From: Mesobacillus boroniphilus JCM 21738
Lineage (GTDB): Bacteria > Bacillota > Bacilli > Bacillales > Cytobacillaceae
Reading direction: 5' to 3'
NCBI RefSeq assembly: GCF_000517385.1
Contig: NZ_BAUW01000010.1
Span: forward strand, 1-64,000
DNA: 64,000 bases
Each line of letters starts with the position of its first letter. The first letter of the stretch is position 1. The translations under genes and the position numbers were made by a program. Below the pieces are notes generated by a model that did no database searches, was not told where the DNA came from, and saw only the letters and a program-made list of their open reading frames with translations. Positions 1 to 7,863 of the stretch are shown in pieces.

Positions 1-205
1 TTTCTTGACAGCTTTGGGCTCTACTCCTAAAACCTGTCATAATAATCATGTTTTCTTGACAGCTTTGGGGCTCTACTCCTAAAACCTGTCATAATAATCA
101 TGTTTTCTTGACAGCTTTGGGCTCCACACCCTAAAACCTGTCATAATAACGATGTTTTCTTGATAGCTTTAAACTATCCACCTCAAAAACTGTCTAAATG
201 ACGAT
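1..205. repeat. 52-bp tandem dyad array, TGACAG/CTGTCA family
   Basis: Four tandem units begin near 6, 57, 109 and 161, a period of 51-52 bp. Each unit has TGACAGCTTTGGG followed about 20 bp later by AAACCTGTCA, so the ends TGACAG and CTGTCA are inverted repeats. The fourth unit is degenerate (TGATAG). The array lies 3' of the leftward yrkJ-like gene, beyond its terminator, and may continue outside the window. The same motif recurs near 36672 and 54516-54665. Confidence 0.85.
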
Positions 206-216
206 GTGAGTTTTTC

Positions 217-253
217 TAAAAAAACAAGACTCCGCAGAAGCGAAGTCTTGTTT
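217..253 (-). terminator. Rho-independent terminator of the first persulfide operon
   Basis: On the minus strand AAACAAGACT pairs with AGTCTTGTTT across an 11-base loop and is followed by a run of seven T. It lies 11 bp beyond the stop of the TauE/YrkJ-like gene. Confidence 0.85.
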
Positions 254-263
254 AAATATATCC

Positions 264-1039
264 TTACAGAATATCCATCCAAATCTTAATCGCGGTACCC
301 AAAATCAATACTGCAAGGATGTACTGAAGGATTTTCGTATTTACTTTCTTACCTGCATTTGCGCCGAGTGGTGATGCGATTAGGCTGGCAACAACCATGA
401 TCAATGCTGGCCAAAATGCTACCTGGCCAGTGGCAAGCTTACCTACTGTTGATCCAATTGAAGAAATGAAGGTAATGGCAAGTGATGTAGCAATTGTCAT
501 ACGAGTAGGAATCTTCAGCACGACCAACATGATTGGCACTAGCAGGAATGCGCCTGCAGCACCTACGATCCTGCTCCAACCCCAACGATGAACGCGAAGA
601 ATGCTGCCAGCCATTTATTGAATGTTACCTGGTCTAGCGGGATATCATCGACGTTTTTCTTAGGAACAAACATCATAACAGCTGCAATCAAGGCAAGAAT
701 ACCGTAAACAAGGTTGATTCCGCCTTCAGACATGAAGCGGGATCCGTAGCTTCCAATCAAGGAACCGACAAGGATTGCGGCACCCATATAAATGATCAAT
801 GTCTTATTTAGGTATCCGCCTTTACGGTATGCCCAGACGCCCCCGATAGTGGCGAAGAATACCTGGACAGCACTGATTCCTGAAACCTCATGGGCACTGA
901 ATGCTGCGATGCCGAACAATGGCGGTATATATAATAGCATTGGGTATTTAATGATGGAACCGCCGATTCCAACCATCCCGGAAATATAAGACCCGATAAA
1001 ACCAATTAAAAATATGACGATAAGATAAGTCAAATCCAT
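264..1039 (-). CDS. yrkJ: TauE/SafE family sulfite/anion exporter, YrkJ-like (frameshifted)
   Basis: Predicted multi-pass membrane exporter of the TauE/SafE (DUF81) family, which moves sulfite, sulfoacetate or related sulfur anions out of the cell. The merged reading is about 258 residues, normal for the family. The N-terminal half has the characteristic glycine-rich [10 protein letters not shown] segment, and the second half repeats it with [12 protein letters not shown]. The frame is lost near 568: one missing A would turn GAGS-stop into [11 protein letters not shown] and join the halves, so I treat it as one gene with a sequence error. Start ATG at 1039 follows GGAGGAAGCCTG. It is the last gene of a five-gene operon with the same order as B. 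subtilis yrkE-yrkJ, so it probably exports sulfite made from persulfides. The substrate is inferred. Confidence 0.85.
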
Positions 1040-1126
1040 CAGGCTTCCTCCTTATTTAACAAACTATAAAAAACAGGCCGTTATTAGGCAATCCCTATTC
1101 ACAAAAATCCTATGAAAATGCAAAAG

Positions 1127-1152
1127 AAAAGGGAGACAAGCTCCCCCTTTTT
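1127..1152 (-). terminator. Hairpin between yrkI- and yrkJ-like genes
   Basis: GGGAG-acaag-CTCCC with A-rich and T-rich flanks on either side lies just after the TusA gene and before the exporter. It could act as a partial terminator that lowers exporter expression. Confidence 0.5.
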
Positions 1153-1155
1153 CAA

Positions 1156-1383
1156 TTACGCCTTCTTCATCCAGAACTTGAACACACCGTTTTCTTCTTC
1201 GTGCTTCAGAAGTTCATTACCAGTGGATTGTGCCCAAGCTGCAAGATCTTTTACAGCGCCTTTATCAGTTGTATGAATTTCTAGTACTTCTCCAGATTGA
1301 AGATCAGTGATTGCCTTCTTCGTTTTAACGATTGGCATTGGACAAGCTAGTCCTTTTGCGTCTAATACTTTTGCTACGTTCAT
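1156..1383 (-). CDS. yrkI: TusA-like sulfur carrier protein, YrkI-like
   Basis: Small (75 aa) cytosolic sulfur-carrier protein of the TusA/SirA family. The family signature LDAKGLACPMPIVKTKKAI sits at residues 6-24, and the Cys in the CPMP motif carries the persulfide sulfur. A start further upstream (1443) would give a non-homologous extension. ATG at 1383 follows AAGGAGGATTTTAAC and matches family length, so it is chosen. It sits between the rhodanese-MBL enzyme and the exporter, which suggests that it relays sulfane sulfur to or from the rhodanese domains encoded upstream. Confidence 0.92.
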   Translation of the reverse strand: MNVAKVLDAKGLACPMPIVKTKKAITDLQSGEVLEIHTTDKGAVKDLAAWAQSTGNELLKHEEENGVFKFWMKKA

Positions 1384-1458
1384 GTTAAAATCCTCCTTGG
1401 TTGTATGAAAAATTATATTTATTCGAAAGCGATCAGGGAGCAAAACCCCTCAACAGAT

Positions 1459-2580
1459 TTATCTTACTGCACAGCGGTTTGGTCCGATTTCCATTTCTCT
1501 TTGCTTTTCTTCGTCCGGGCTGATTTTACCCATATTTGTTTCACGAATTTCCTGGTATGCATTTGGCTGCGGTGGCAGATTCTCAGTTACAAGTCTGCGG
1601 AACTCAGCTTCGTCTTCGATGTTCAATCCGTGGTTTTTCGCGAATAGTGTACCTAATTTTTCAGAAACGCTGCCATCTTCATTCAACTCTTCAATGATCA
1701 TGAAGTGTGCAGGCAGAACAACTAGCTCATCAGAAAGCTGCTTGTAACGATTGTAAAGAGAGTTTCTAAGGTCCGCTACCCAGTCTTCAGCTTTTCCAGC
1801 CAGGTCAGGGCGTCCAATTGAGTCAATGAATAGTATATCCCCGGAAAGAAGATATTTTTCATCTACCACAAAAGAAGTAGAGCCGATTGTGTGACCTGGA
1901 GTGTATAGTGCATTGATGTCGATGTTTGTTTCACCGATTTTCACATTGTTGCCGTCTTCTAAAGACTGGTAGCTGAATGTTACTTCATCAGCGTCTTTCG
2001 GAGGCAGCCAGTAAGTTGCACCTGTTGCTTCAGCAATTTTTCTGCCGCCGGAAATGTGGTCTGCGTGCAGGTGTGTATCAAATACATGTTTGATTTCAAC
2101 GCCAAGCTCTTTAGCGAAATCAAGGTAAACATCAGTCATTCTTGTCGCGTCAATCAAAGCAGCTTCACCGTTTGAAACTACTGCGTAAGATAGGCAGCCT
2201 TTTCCGATACGGACGAACTGGTACATTGATCCGCCATCTTTGAGATCGCCAACCTTGACTGGCTCAAGATGTTCGCTCCATGCTTTCATACCGCCTTGAA
2301 GATATGATACTTCACGGCCTGCTTCTTCAAGCATTTCAGCCACCATCACTGATGAACCTTCTTTTGCACATACAACAAGAACTTCTTTATCAGTTGGTAC
2401 TTTATCTAGGATTTCTTCTACTCCGTCAAGAAGATCGAAATAAGGGATGTTAAGGTATTCGAAGTTTTCGCCTTCGATTTTCCAGTCGTTGAAGTCAGTC
2501 TCGTTACGGACATCAAGGATGAAGAGTGGTTCTTTATTGAAAACTTTTTTAGTTACTTCTTTAGACGTCATTGCTTTCAT
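1459..2580 (-). CDS. yrkH: Rhodanese-MBL fold persulfide dioxygenase-like enzyme, YrkH-like
   Basis: 373-residue fusion. Residues 1-110 are a rhodanese domain with the active-site loop VCAKEGSS. Residues from about 115 to the end are a metallo-beta-lactamase fold with the metal motif THLHADH near residue 170 and a second [19 protein letters not shown] block. Related proteins (ETHE1, CstB) oxidise glutathione, bacillithiol or CoA persulfide to sulfite and transfer sulfur through the rhodanese part. The acidic rhodanese-then-MBL order and the conserved C-terminal [10 protein letters not shown] resemble B. subtilis YrkH. A full paralogue lies at 17223-18342. The GGAGG ribosome site is 11 bp from ATG 2580. 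Whether this enzyme is a true dioxygenase or a sulfurtransferase is inferred. Confidence 0.9.
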   Translation of the reverse strand: MKAMTSKEVTKKVFNKEPLFILDVRNETDFNDWKIEGENFEYLNIPYFDLLDGVEEILDKVPTDKEVLVVCAKEGSSVMVAEMLEEAGREVSYLQGGMKAWSEHLEPVKVGDLKDGGSMYQFVRIGKGCLSYAVVSNGEAALIDATRMTDVYLDFAKELGVEIKHVFDTHLHADHISGGRKIAEATGATYWLPPKDADEVTFSYQSLEDGNNVKIGETNIDINALYTPGHTIGSTSFVVDEKYLLSGDILFIDSIGRPDLAGKAEDWVADLRNSLYNRYKQLSDELVVLPAHFMIIEELNEDGSVSEKLGTLFAKNHGLNIEDEAEFRRLVTENLPPQPNAYQEIRETNMGKISPDEEKQREMEIGPNRCAVR

Positions 2581-2624
2581 AATTCATTGTACCTCCATGG
2601 GTATGATTTTTTTCAAAAAAATTT

Positions 2625-3203
2625 TTACTGTACTTTTGTTTCAGTTGGGCCATTCCACTCAGACATACCTGGAACCACATTCCAAACATTTTCGAAGCCG
2701 TTGCTTGAAAGTGTTTGTGAAGCCATGTCACTTCTGTTGCCAGTACGGCATACAACCAGGATTGTTTTAGACTTATCAAGTTCAGACAAACGGTTATCCA
2801 GGTCACCAAAAGGAATGGATACAGCATTTGGAATATGTCCAAAAGCATATTCAGCCGGTTCCCTTACATCAAGGACAACAACATCCTCATTTGCTTCAAG
2901 CTTATTGATGACATCATCGTTTGAAACAACGTTTGGATATTTTGTTTCTTCCTGTTCTTCACCTGAACCGCCTTTGCGGATATAGTGCTTAAGGACGTCG
3001 CCTTCTTCAATCGTTCCAAGGTATTGGTTACCAGAGCTTTTAGCCCAAGCCTGGATATCTGCTCTAGAACCTTTATCCGTTGCGAGCACCTCTAAAACCT
3101 CGCCAGGATTTAAATTGTTGATTGCTTTTTTAGTTCGGACAATCGGCATTGGGCAAGCAAGCCCTTTTGCGTCGACTGTAGCATTTGTTTTAACAGTTTC
3201 CAT
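2625..3203 (-). CDS. yrkF: TusA-rhodanese fusion sulfurtransferase, YrkF-like
   Basis: 192-residue cytosolic sulfurtransferase with two domains. Residues 8-75 are TusA-like (AKGLACPMPIVRTKKAI; sulfur-carrying Cys in CPMP). Residues 100-190 form a rhodanese domain (VVLDVREPAEYAFGHIPNA) with the active-site loop CRTGNRS. A fusion of this kind can accept persulfide sulfur and hand it on within the same chain. ATG at 3203 follows GGAGGTAGAAAA. It is cotranscribed between the DsrE-like and rhodanese-MBL genes, and a close paralogue is at 18774-19352. Confidence 0.92.
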   Translation of the reverse strand: METVKTNATVDAKGLACPMPIVRTKKAINNLNPGEVLEVLATDKGSRADIQAWAKSSGNQYLGTIEEGDVLKHYIRKGGSGEEQEETKYPNVVSNDDVINKLEANEDVVVLDVREPAEYAFGHIPNAVSIPFGDLDNRLSELDKSKTILVVCRTGNRSDMASQTLSSNGFENVWNVVPGMSEWNGPTETKVQ

Positions 3204-3230
3204 TTTTCTACCTCCAATTAATAGAATCTA

Positions 3231-3710
3231 TTAGATGAACAGGTTGACGTTTCCGTCTTCTGCATCAGCCAGGTAAGCTGCTACCCCAGCAAACTCAACG
3301 CCTTCCATGATCTCTTCATGAGTAAGACCAAATAAGTCTACTGTCATCTGGCAGGCAACAAGCTTTACATCCTGTTCTTTTGCCATGTCAATCAAGTCTG
3401 GAAGCGGCATTGCATTGTGCTTCTTCATTACGTCCTTGATCATTTTTGGTCCAAAACCTGCATAGTTCATTTTTGATAATCCCAATTTATTCGCGCCTCT
3501 TGGCATCATCTTCGCAAACATCTTTTCAATGAAGCCTTTGTCAGCCTGGATTGGCTCATCTTTTCTTAGAGCGTTCAAACCCCAAAATGTGTGAAAGATT
3601 GTCACTTCATGATCATAGGCAGCAGCACCATTAGCAATGATATAAGCAGCCATGACTTTGTCATAATCCCCACTGAATAAAATGATTGTTGTTTTTTTCT
3701 GTTCTCCCAT
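3231..3710 (-). CDS. yrkE: DsrE/DsrF-like sulfurtransferase subunit, YrkE-like
   Basis: 159-residue protein of the DsrE/DsrF/DsrH superfamily, whose members shuttle sulfur through a conserved Cys. The N-terminal TTIILFSGDYDKVMAAYI is the typical first beta-strand and helix, and KLVACQMTVDLFGL near residues 120-133 carries the likely catalytic Cys. ATG at 3710 has AGGGGAG upstream. It is the first gene of the leftward operon, directly behind a strong promoter with a palindromic operator. A shorter paralogue is at 18371-18760. Confidence 0.88.
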   Translation of the reverse strand: MGEQKKTTIILFSGDYDKVMAAYIIANGAAAYDHEVTIFHTFWGLNALRKDEPIQADKGFIEKMFAKMMPRGANKLGLSKMNYAGFGPKMIKDVMKKHNAMPLPDLIDMAKEQDVKLVACQMTVDLFGLTHEEIMEGVEFAGVAAYLADAEDGNVNLFI

Positions 3711-3796
3711 TCTCTATCTCCCCTTCTTAATTACGGCAATGGGTATTTATGACTGCAAAAAATATTATATCTTTTCTAACATGTTTATGTTGTTAA

Positions 3797-3812
3797 ATAC
3801 CTAACAGGGTAT
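3797..3812 (-). promoter_or_regulatory. CsoR/CstR-type operator dyad, site 1
   Basis: ATACCTAACAGGGTAT has the form ATAC-N8-GTAT and lies immediately downstream of the -10 box of the leftward yrkE promoter, where a repressor would block transcription. Similar 16-bp dyads occur before ccdA (10799) and the second persulfide operon (19427). The family assignment is by resemblance. Confidence 0.6.
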
Positions 3813-3841
3813 ATATTATAAAAGATCAATCCTTTTGTCAA
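3813..3841 (-). promoter_or_regulatory. Sigma-A promoter of the yrkE-like operon
   Basis: On the minus strand TTGACA (3836-3841) is followed by TAATAT after 17 bp, or by TATAAT after 15 bp. The operator at 3797-3812 directly follows. Confidence 0.7.
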
Positions 3842-4128
3842 CTGTAATTATGAATTTTTTATGACTTTTTATTTTGTGATTTTCAAATCGTAAAAAATGC
3901 CGTCTGATTATGATATGTTCCTTTTGCTGATAGTTGCTTGTAACGTGGATTTGAATAGTAGTGAATTTTAAAAAGAAGAAAATGCCAATGATGACATATT
4001 ATATAGAAGAAAAAAGTTTTGTGAGATAATGATAAGTAGAAATATGCAGGGAATATAATAAGAAATAACGCAGAATGAACTAGTGGAAGTAATAGTGGAA
4101 TAATAAAAGAAATAAAAGCCCGGGTTCC
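3842..4128. other. AT-rich intergenic stretch, no gene seen
   Basis: This is the gap between the yrkE promoter and the terminator-like hairpin of ccoS. It holds no convincing reading frame with a ribosome site; a 73-codon minus-strand frame overlapping ccoS is low-complexity and was rejected. Confidence 0.6.
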
Positions 4129-4161
4129 AAAAATCTTTATAATTAGCAGATTGTAAAGATT
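4129..4161 (-). terminator. Hairpin 3' of ccoS
   Basis: On the minus strand AATCTTTA pairs with TAAAGATT, followed by TTTGG. A weak but correctly placed terminator 15 bp after the ccoS stop. Confidence 0.4.
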
Positions 4162-4175
4162 GTGATCCAGGTTGA

Positions 4176-4310
4176 TCAGTCTTCATCAAGCATCCTATAT
4201 TTTACGCTTTCATCATAAAGCCCGTTTTTCTTGCTCCATGCCCAGATGATTCCCGCAGACGCAGTGAATGCAATCATAACCAATAGTAAGATCCATGCTC
4301 CTGGTGCCAT
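4176..4310 (-). CDS. ccoS: cbb3-type cytochrome oxidase assembly protein CcoS (44 aa)
   Basis: A 44-residue protein: an N-terminal membrane helix (WILLLVMIAFTASAGIIWAW) followed by a short cytosolic tail SKKNGLYDESVKYRMLDED. A single helix then W-(S/N)G-(Q/L)(Y/F)DD-like and R(M/I)L-acidic end is the CcoS pattern. CcoS is needed for cofactor insertion in cbb3 oxidases, which fits its position divergent from ccoNOP 490 bp away. ATG 4310 has a good GGAGGTGTAAAA ribosome site. I am fairly sure of the gene and moderately sure of the name. Confidence 0.8.
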   Translation of the reverse strand: MAPGAWILLLVMIAFTASAGIIWAWSKKNGLYDESVKYRMLDED

Positions 4311-4455
4311 TTTTACACCTCCTATTGCTTGATATCCTATACTACCGAATTACTCTAACAGAAATTCCCGAAACCGTCCAGAGTATATTTTAGGGGGTTG
4401 TAAAAAGAAGCCTTTAGGATTACAATGTGGTCAAAATAATTTGGGAGGTTTGAAA

Positions 4456-4554
4456 ATGGATCATGAATCCCTGGGTTTTTACTTCGATTTCCTTTATTAC
4501 ATCGGAGTGCTATCCTCATTATCTTTGTCCTTGATACTTTACGCAAAAAAATAA
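4456..4554 (+). CDS. Possible 32-aa single-helix membrane peptide upstream of ccoN
   Basis: ATG 4456 has a strong GGGAGGTTTGAAA ribosome site. The product begins MDHESLGFYFDFLYY, continues with a hydrophobic stretch IGVLSSLSLSLILY and ends AKK. It is followed 32 bp later by a clear terminator, so it may form its own small transcription unit. A CcoQ/CcoH-like accessory role is conceivable from the neighbourhood, but no similarity supports it. Confidence 0.45.
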   Translation: MDHESLGFYFDFLYYIGVLSSLSLSLILYAKK

Positions 4555-4585
4555 TAAAAAAGAAGAGCAGAATTAAATATACCCC

Positions 4586-4618
4586 TGACAGAGCCAAATT
4601 CGTCGCTCTGTTTTTTTT
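4586..4618 (+). terminator. Rho-independent terminator upstream of ccoN
   Basis: ACAGAGC pairs with GCTCTGT over a 10-base loop and is followed by eight T. It closes the small ORF at 4456-4554 and insulates the cco operon. Confidence 0.8.
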
Positions 4619-4740
4619 GCCATAAATGTAAATAAACGAAGCTTTTTTCCAGTTAGAGAGCTAGTATAAAACAATTGGATAACTCTATAAAAAACTTGAA
4701 TCACTTTATTTCTCTATGAGATGTATCATGAAACATAGCA

Positions 4741-4763
4741 GATTGTGAAGAAATTGTGAAATT
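4741..4763 (+). promoter_or_regulatory. Tandem TTGTGAA boxes, ResD-like, before ccoN
   Basis: ATTGTGAAGA and AATTGTGAAAT are direct repeats 11 bp apart, each close to the TTTGTGAAT element described for B. subtilis ResD. They lie only 35-57 bp before the ccoN start, so the promoter would have to be nearby; none was assigned with confidence. Confidence 0.35.
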
Positions 4764-4797
4764 TATGTGTTTATTTTATGAACAAGGGAGTGTCAAA

Positions 4798-6169
4798 ATG
4801 TTTACAGACGAAAAATGGAGTTCTTCGAAGAACTGGTTCATCGCTGCTGTCTTTTGGATTATCATCGGCATGACCATGGGACTTCTTACTGCAACAAAAC
4901 AAATCTGGCCAGAATTGTTGAACAATCGCTGGTTCACTTACGGGCATGTCCGTTCTGCCCACGTTATGCTTGTCATCTATGCATGGTTATCGATGGCATA
5001 TGTAGGATCTATGTTCTACATGATTCCAAAGCTTGCTAAAACGAAAGTTTACAGTGAAAAGCTTGGGAATTTTGCACTTGTATTTTATAACATTGTCATA
5101 TTGGAAGGTTTCTTCGCACTACTGTTAGGCCAAACCGAGGTTATCGAGTATGGCGAATTCCCGTTATGGGTAGACGTTCAGCTTCTTGTCGCAATTGGAC
5201 TTGTAGCATATAACCTTTTCAAGACAGTTGGACGCCGCCAGGAAAAAATGCTTTATGTCAGCCTCTGGTATTTCCTTGGCTCATTGCTATGGCTGCCATT
5301 GACCTGGATTGTCGGAAACTTCCCGGCTCAATGGATTCCAAGTGGTGTACAGCAGGGTTTGATGGGCTGGTTCCTTGGACATAACGCAATCGGCCTTTGG
5401 ATGACAACGGTCGGTGTTGGACAGATTTACTACTTGCTGCCTAAATTGACTGGACGTCCGTTATACAGCCACCAGTTATCCATGATTGGTTTCTGGGCAA
5501 TCGCAACTTTCTATGTATGGAATGGTCCTCACCACTTGATGAATGGACCGATCCCAGGATGGATTTCAAAAGCTGGGGTTATTCCTTCAATCGTTCTATT
5601 GATTCCGGTATGGGCAGTTTTAGCTAACTTCTGGGGAACGATGAAAGGATCCTGGTCACAGACAAGAACAAGTGTGCCGCTTCGTTTTACCGTTGCGGGA
5701 ACAATTTTTTACCTGTTCGCATGTCTTCAGGGACCGTTACAAGCTTCCATCAGTAAGTTCAGTCATTAAGTTTACTCACTGGACTGTCGGGCATGCACAT
5801 ATGGGACCATTCGGTGCGTTCTCTTTCACATCATTCGCAGCAATCTACTACATCCTGCCTAAAATCGTTGGACGCGAAATGTTCAGCAAGAGAGCAATGG
5901 AAGCACACTTCTGGTTCTCTACTGTAGGTTTCTTAGTATTCGCATTCTCATTGTGGATCGCAGGGGTCGTCCAAGGTTTCGCATGGATCGAAGGTGTTCC
6001 ATTCCTGCAGACTGTCTTGATGATGGAACCATACGTACAAGGCCGGGCAATCGGTGGAACAATGATGTATGTAGCTCAATTCTTCCTGGCATGGAACATG
6101 TATAAGACTATCAAACTAGCAAAACTTGAAAAAAAACAGCAAGCACAGCAGCAAGCTGCTACTGCTTAA
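4798..6169 (+). CDS. ccoN: cbb3-type cytochrome c oxidase subunit I, CcoN (frameshifted)
   Basis: Catalytic haem-copper subunit of a high-affinity cbb3 oxidase, about 457 residues with around 12 membrane helices. Haem and copper ligand regions are visible: YGHVRSAHVM, NGPHHLMN and the terminal FTHWTVGHAHMG. ATG 4798 is preferred over an upstream ATG at 4756 because AAGGGAGTGTCAAA precedes it and the protein then starts like the family. Near 5755 one extra base ends the first frame just before SSVIKFTHWTVGHAHMG; the second frame continues to the Ala/Gln-rich C terminus. It is the first gene of the ccoN-ccoO-ccoP unit. The protein reduces O2 to water under low oxygen. Confidence 0.93.
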
Positions 6170-6184
6170 TGAGGAGGGAACACG

Positions 6185-6724
6185 TTGGAACGTAAACCAT
6201 CAGCTGTATTAATCGTCGCTTTAATTCTATGGACTTTCGGTGTAGCCGGAACGGTCATCCTTCCCCTCTTCGATCAGGAAATCAATTCTGCGACTGCGAG
6301 CGGTGAGCTCCGCAACTATCCAGAAGATTCCGCTGAAGCAAGAGGAAGAGAAATTTATGTCCAGAACGGCTGCCAGACTTGCCATACACAATTCGTAAGA
6401 GCACTGCCTGCTGATACGAACCAGAATCTTGGTCCAGTTACTAAAGGCGGAGACTATAAATATGATTTACCACATCTATTGGGATCTAACCGTACAGGCC
6501 CGGATTTGATGTGGGTTGGCTTGAAATATAACGAAGACTGGCAGCGCCAGCACTTGATTGATCCACAATCAACAAGCCCTGGAACAATCATGCCTTCTTT
6601 CGACTATCTATCCAACCAGGAGCTTGATGATCTTGTCGCATACTTGATGAGCCTCAAGCCAACAGAAGAGAGATTGGAAGAATACAAGAAAGAATTGAAC
6701 GACGCAAAGTCAAGCTCTAACTAA
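6185..6724 (+). CDS. ccoO: cbb3 oxidase subunit II, mono-haem cytochrome c, CcoO
   Basis: 179-residue membrane-anchored cytochrome c. One N-terminal helix (VLIVALILWTFGVAGTVIL) is followed by the outer haem domain with CQTCHTQFVRAL (CXXCH) and axial Met in TIMPSFDYL. The length is near that of other CcoO proteins. A TTG start at 6185 is supported by GAGGAGGGAACACG, 15 bp after the ccoN stop. It passes electrons from the CcoP-like subunit to CcoN. Confidence 0.92.
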   Translation: MERKPSAVLIVALILWTFGVAGTVILPLFDQEINSATASGELRNYPEDSAEARGREIYVQNGCQTCHTQFVRALPADTNQNLGPVTKGGDYKYDLPHLLGSNRTGPDLMWVGLKYNEDWQRQHLIDPQSTSPGTIMPSFDYLSNQELDDLVAYLMSLKPTEERLEEYKKELNDAKSSSN

Positions 6725-6736
6725 GCCTATTTTCAT

Positions 6737-6775
6737 AATCATTACCTTAACCCCCCGCGGTTTAAGGTAATGATT
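6737..6775 (+). terminator. Strong stem-loop between ccoO and ccoP
   Basis: AATCATTACCTTAA pairs perfectly with TTAAGGTAATGATT around a C/G-rich loop. Only a weak T tract follows (TTCTA), so it may be an attenuator or an mRNA processing/stability element that sets ccoNO against ccoP levels. Confidence 0.6.
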
Positions 6776-6810
6776 TTCTATAACAGCATTTTAAAAGGCA
6801 GGTGTAAAAA

Positions 6811-7207
6811 ATGAAAAAAGAATATCAGCAACATGATAGCAAAGAGGCGGATATTGTCTCTGATATTAAAATTGAACACAATAGAGTGCCAAAACTCCTG
6901 GTAGCTGTATTTTATATTGTCGCGATCTGGGCCATCGGATATGCGATCTTCATGCCTGGAAAGCTTGCAGTCGAACCTGCTGCCGCTCCTCAGGATAATA
7001 AAGGAGAGCTGATTTTTGAAGGTACTTGTCTGAGCTGCCACGCCACTGGTGCAGCACCTGACCTAAGCGGGGTAACTGACAGGATGACGGAAGAAGACAT
7101 TAAAAATGTCATCAAAAAAAGGCCGTAACACGATGCCTGCAATCGGACACCTTTATACAGAGAAGGAAATTGACAAAGTTTATGAATACTTAGAGGACTA
7201 CAGATAA
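6811..7207 (+). CDS. ccoP: cbb3 oxidase-associated membrane cytochrome c, CcoP-like (frameshifted)
   Basis: About 131 residues: a cytosolic lead, one helix (LLVAVFYIVAIWAIGYAIFM) and a single haem-c domain with CLSCH and axial Met in NTMPAIGH. It is a short mono-haem version of CcoP; proteobacterial CcoP has two haems. An A7 run near 7116 breaks the frame: six A give IKKGRNTMPAIGHLYTEKEI down to EDYR and a stop at 7207. ATG 6811 has AAAGGCAGGTG upstream. It follows the stem-loop after ccoO. Confidence 0.87.
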
Positions 7208-7223
7208 GGAAAGGAGGATTCTC

Positions 7224-7835
7224 GTGGGTAAAACTATATCAAGATGGGCATTTTTCATCATTATTTTCACACTGCCATTCTGGAACGGCTTCAGGATGGA
7301 TATCGACAACGAAAAGCTGTTCTTATTCGGCTTTGAGTTATCCTATGAAGCTGGCTATCTATTTTTCGTTTTCTTGTTCTTGTTCCTGATGGCTTTCCTT
7401 GCACTTTCATTGATCGTGTACAGGGCGTTTTGCCAGTATGCATGCCCGCACAACACGTTCAGCATGCTTTTGAACAAGATTGAAACAAAATTAGGCGATA
7501 AAGGCAAAGCAGTAACATTTTTGCTTGCCCTGTTCGTAAGCATATTCATGGCTTACGCGACTGTAAGTTACTTCTACAGCCCTATTACGATCTGGGAATC
7601 ACTCGTTAACTTTAAAATGAACAAATACTTCTTCCTTGTAACTTCAACTGCTGTTTTATATACAGCTCTATCTTACAAGGCAAGGAACTCTTTCTGTAAA
7701 GTTTGTCCATACGGACTTGCCCAGGGCATATCACGTGTGGATGACAAAACTCAATGGCTTACACATCCAGGAGTATGGATTACCTGGGGTACAACAGCTG
7801 CCCTTGTACTAGTCCTGCTTGTTGGATGGTTCTAA
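7224..7835 (+). CDS. CcoG/NapH-like membrane Fe-S protein
   Basis: 203 residues with about five hydrophobic helices and two cysteine clusters, FCQYACPHN (near residue 72) and FCKVCPYG (near residue 157). These fit membrane-bound 4Fe-4S proteins of the NapH/CcoG type, which assist electron transfer or copper handling for cbb3 oxidase. It lacks the long cytosolic ferredoxin part of a full CcoG. GTG start with AAAGGAGGATTCTC, 17 bp after ccoP. The role in cbb3 assembly is inferred from position. Confidence 0.75.
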   Translation: MGKTISRWAFFIIIFTLPFWNGFRMDIDNEKLFLFGFELSYEAGYLFFVFLFLFLMAFLALSLIVYRAFCQYACPHNTFSMLLNKIETKLGDKGKAVTFLLALFVSIFMAYATVSYFYSPITIWESLVNFKMNKYFFLVTSTAVLYTALSYKARNSFCKVCPYGLAQGISRVDDKTQWLTHPGVWITWGTTAALVLVLLVGWF

Positions 7836-7863
7836 AGAAAACTAAAGCGAGGTGAGAACATAA

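Noticed and set aside
1-205. CRISPR array
   Set aside because: Units repeat over their whole length with no distinct spacers, and no cas genes are present. The same holds for the arrays at 15.1, 47.1 and 54.5 kb.
2561-2848. 95-codon minus-strand frame ending MNYESNDV, with GGAGG in front of its last ATG
   Set aside because: It runs across the yrkF end in a different frame. The ribosome site serves the yrkH gene, whose protein is conserved.
3968-4189. 73-codon minus-strand reading frame
   Set aside because: Low-complexity, no ribosome site, overlaps the better-supported ccoS in another frame.
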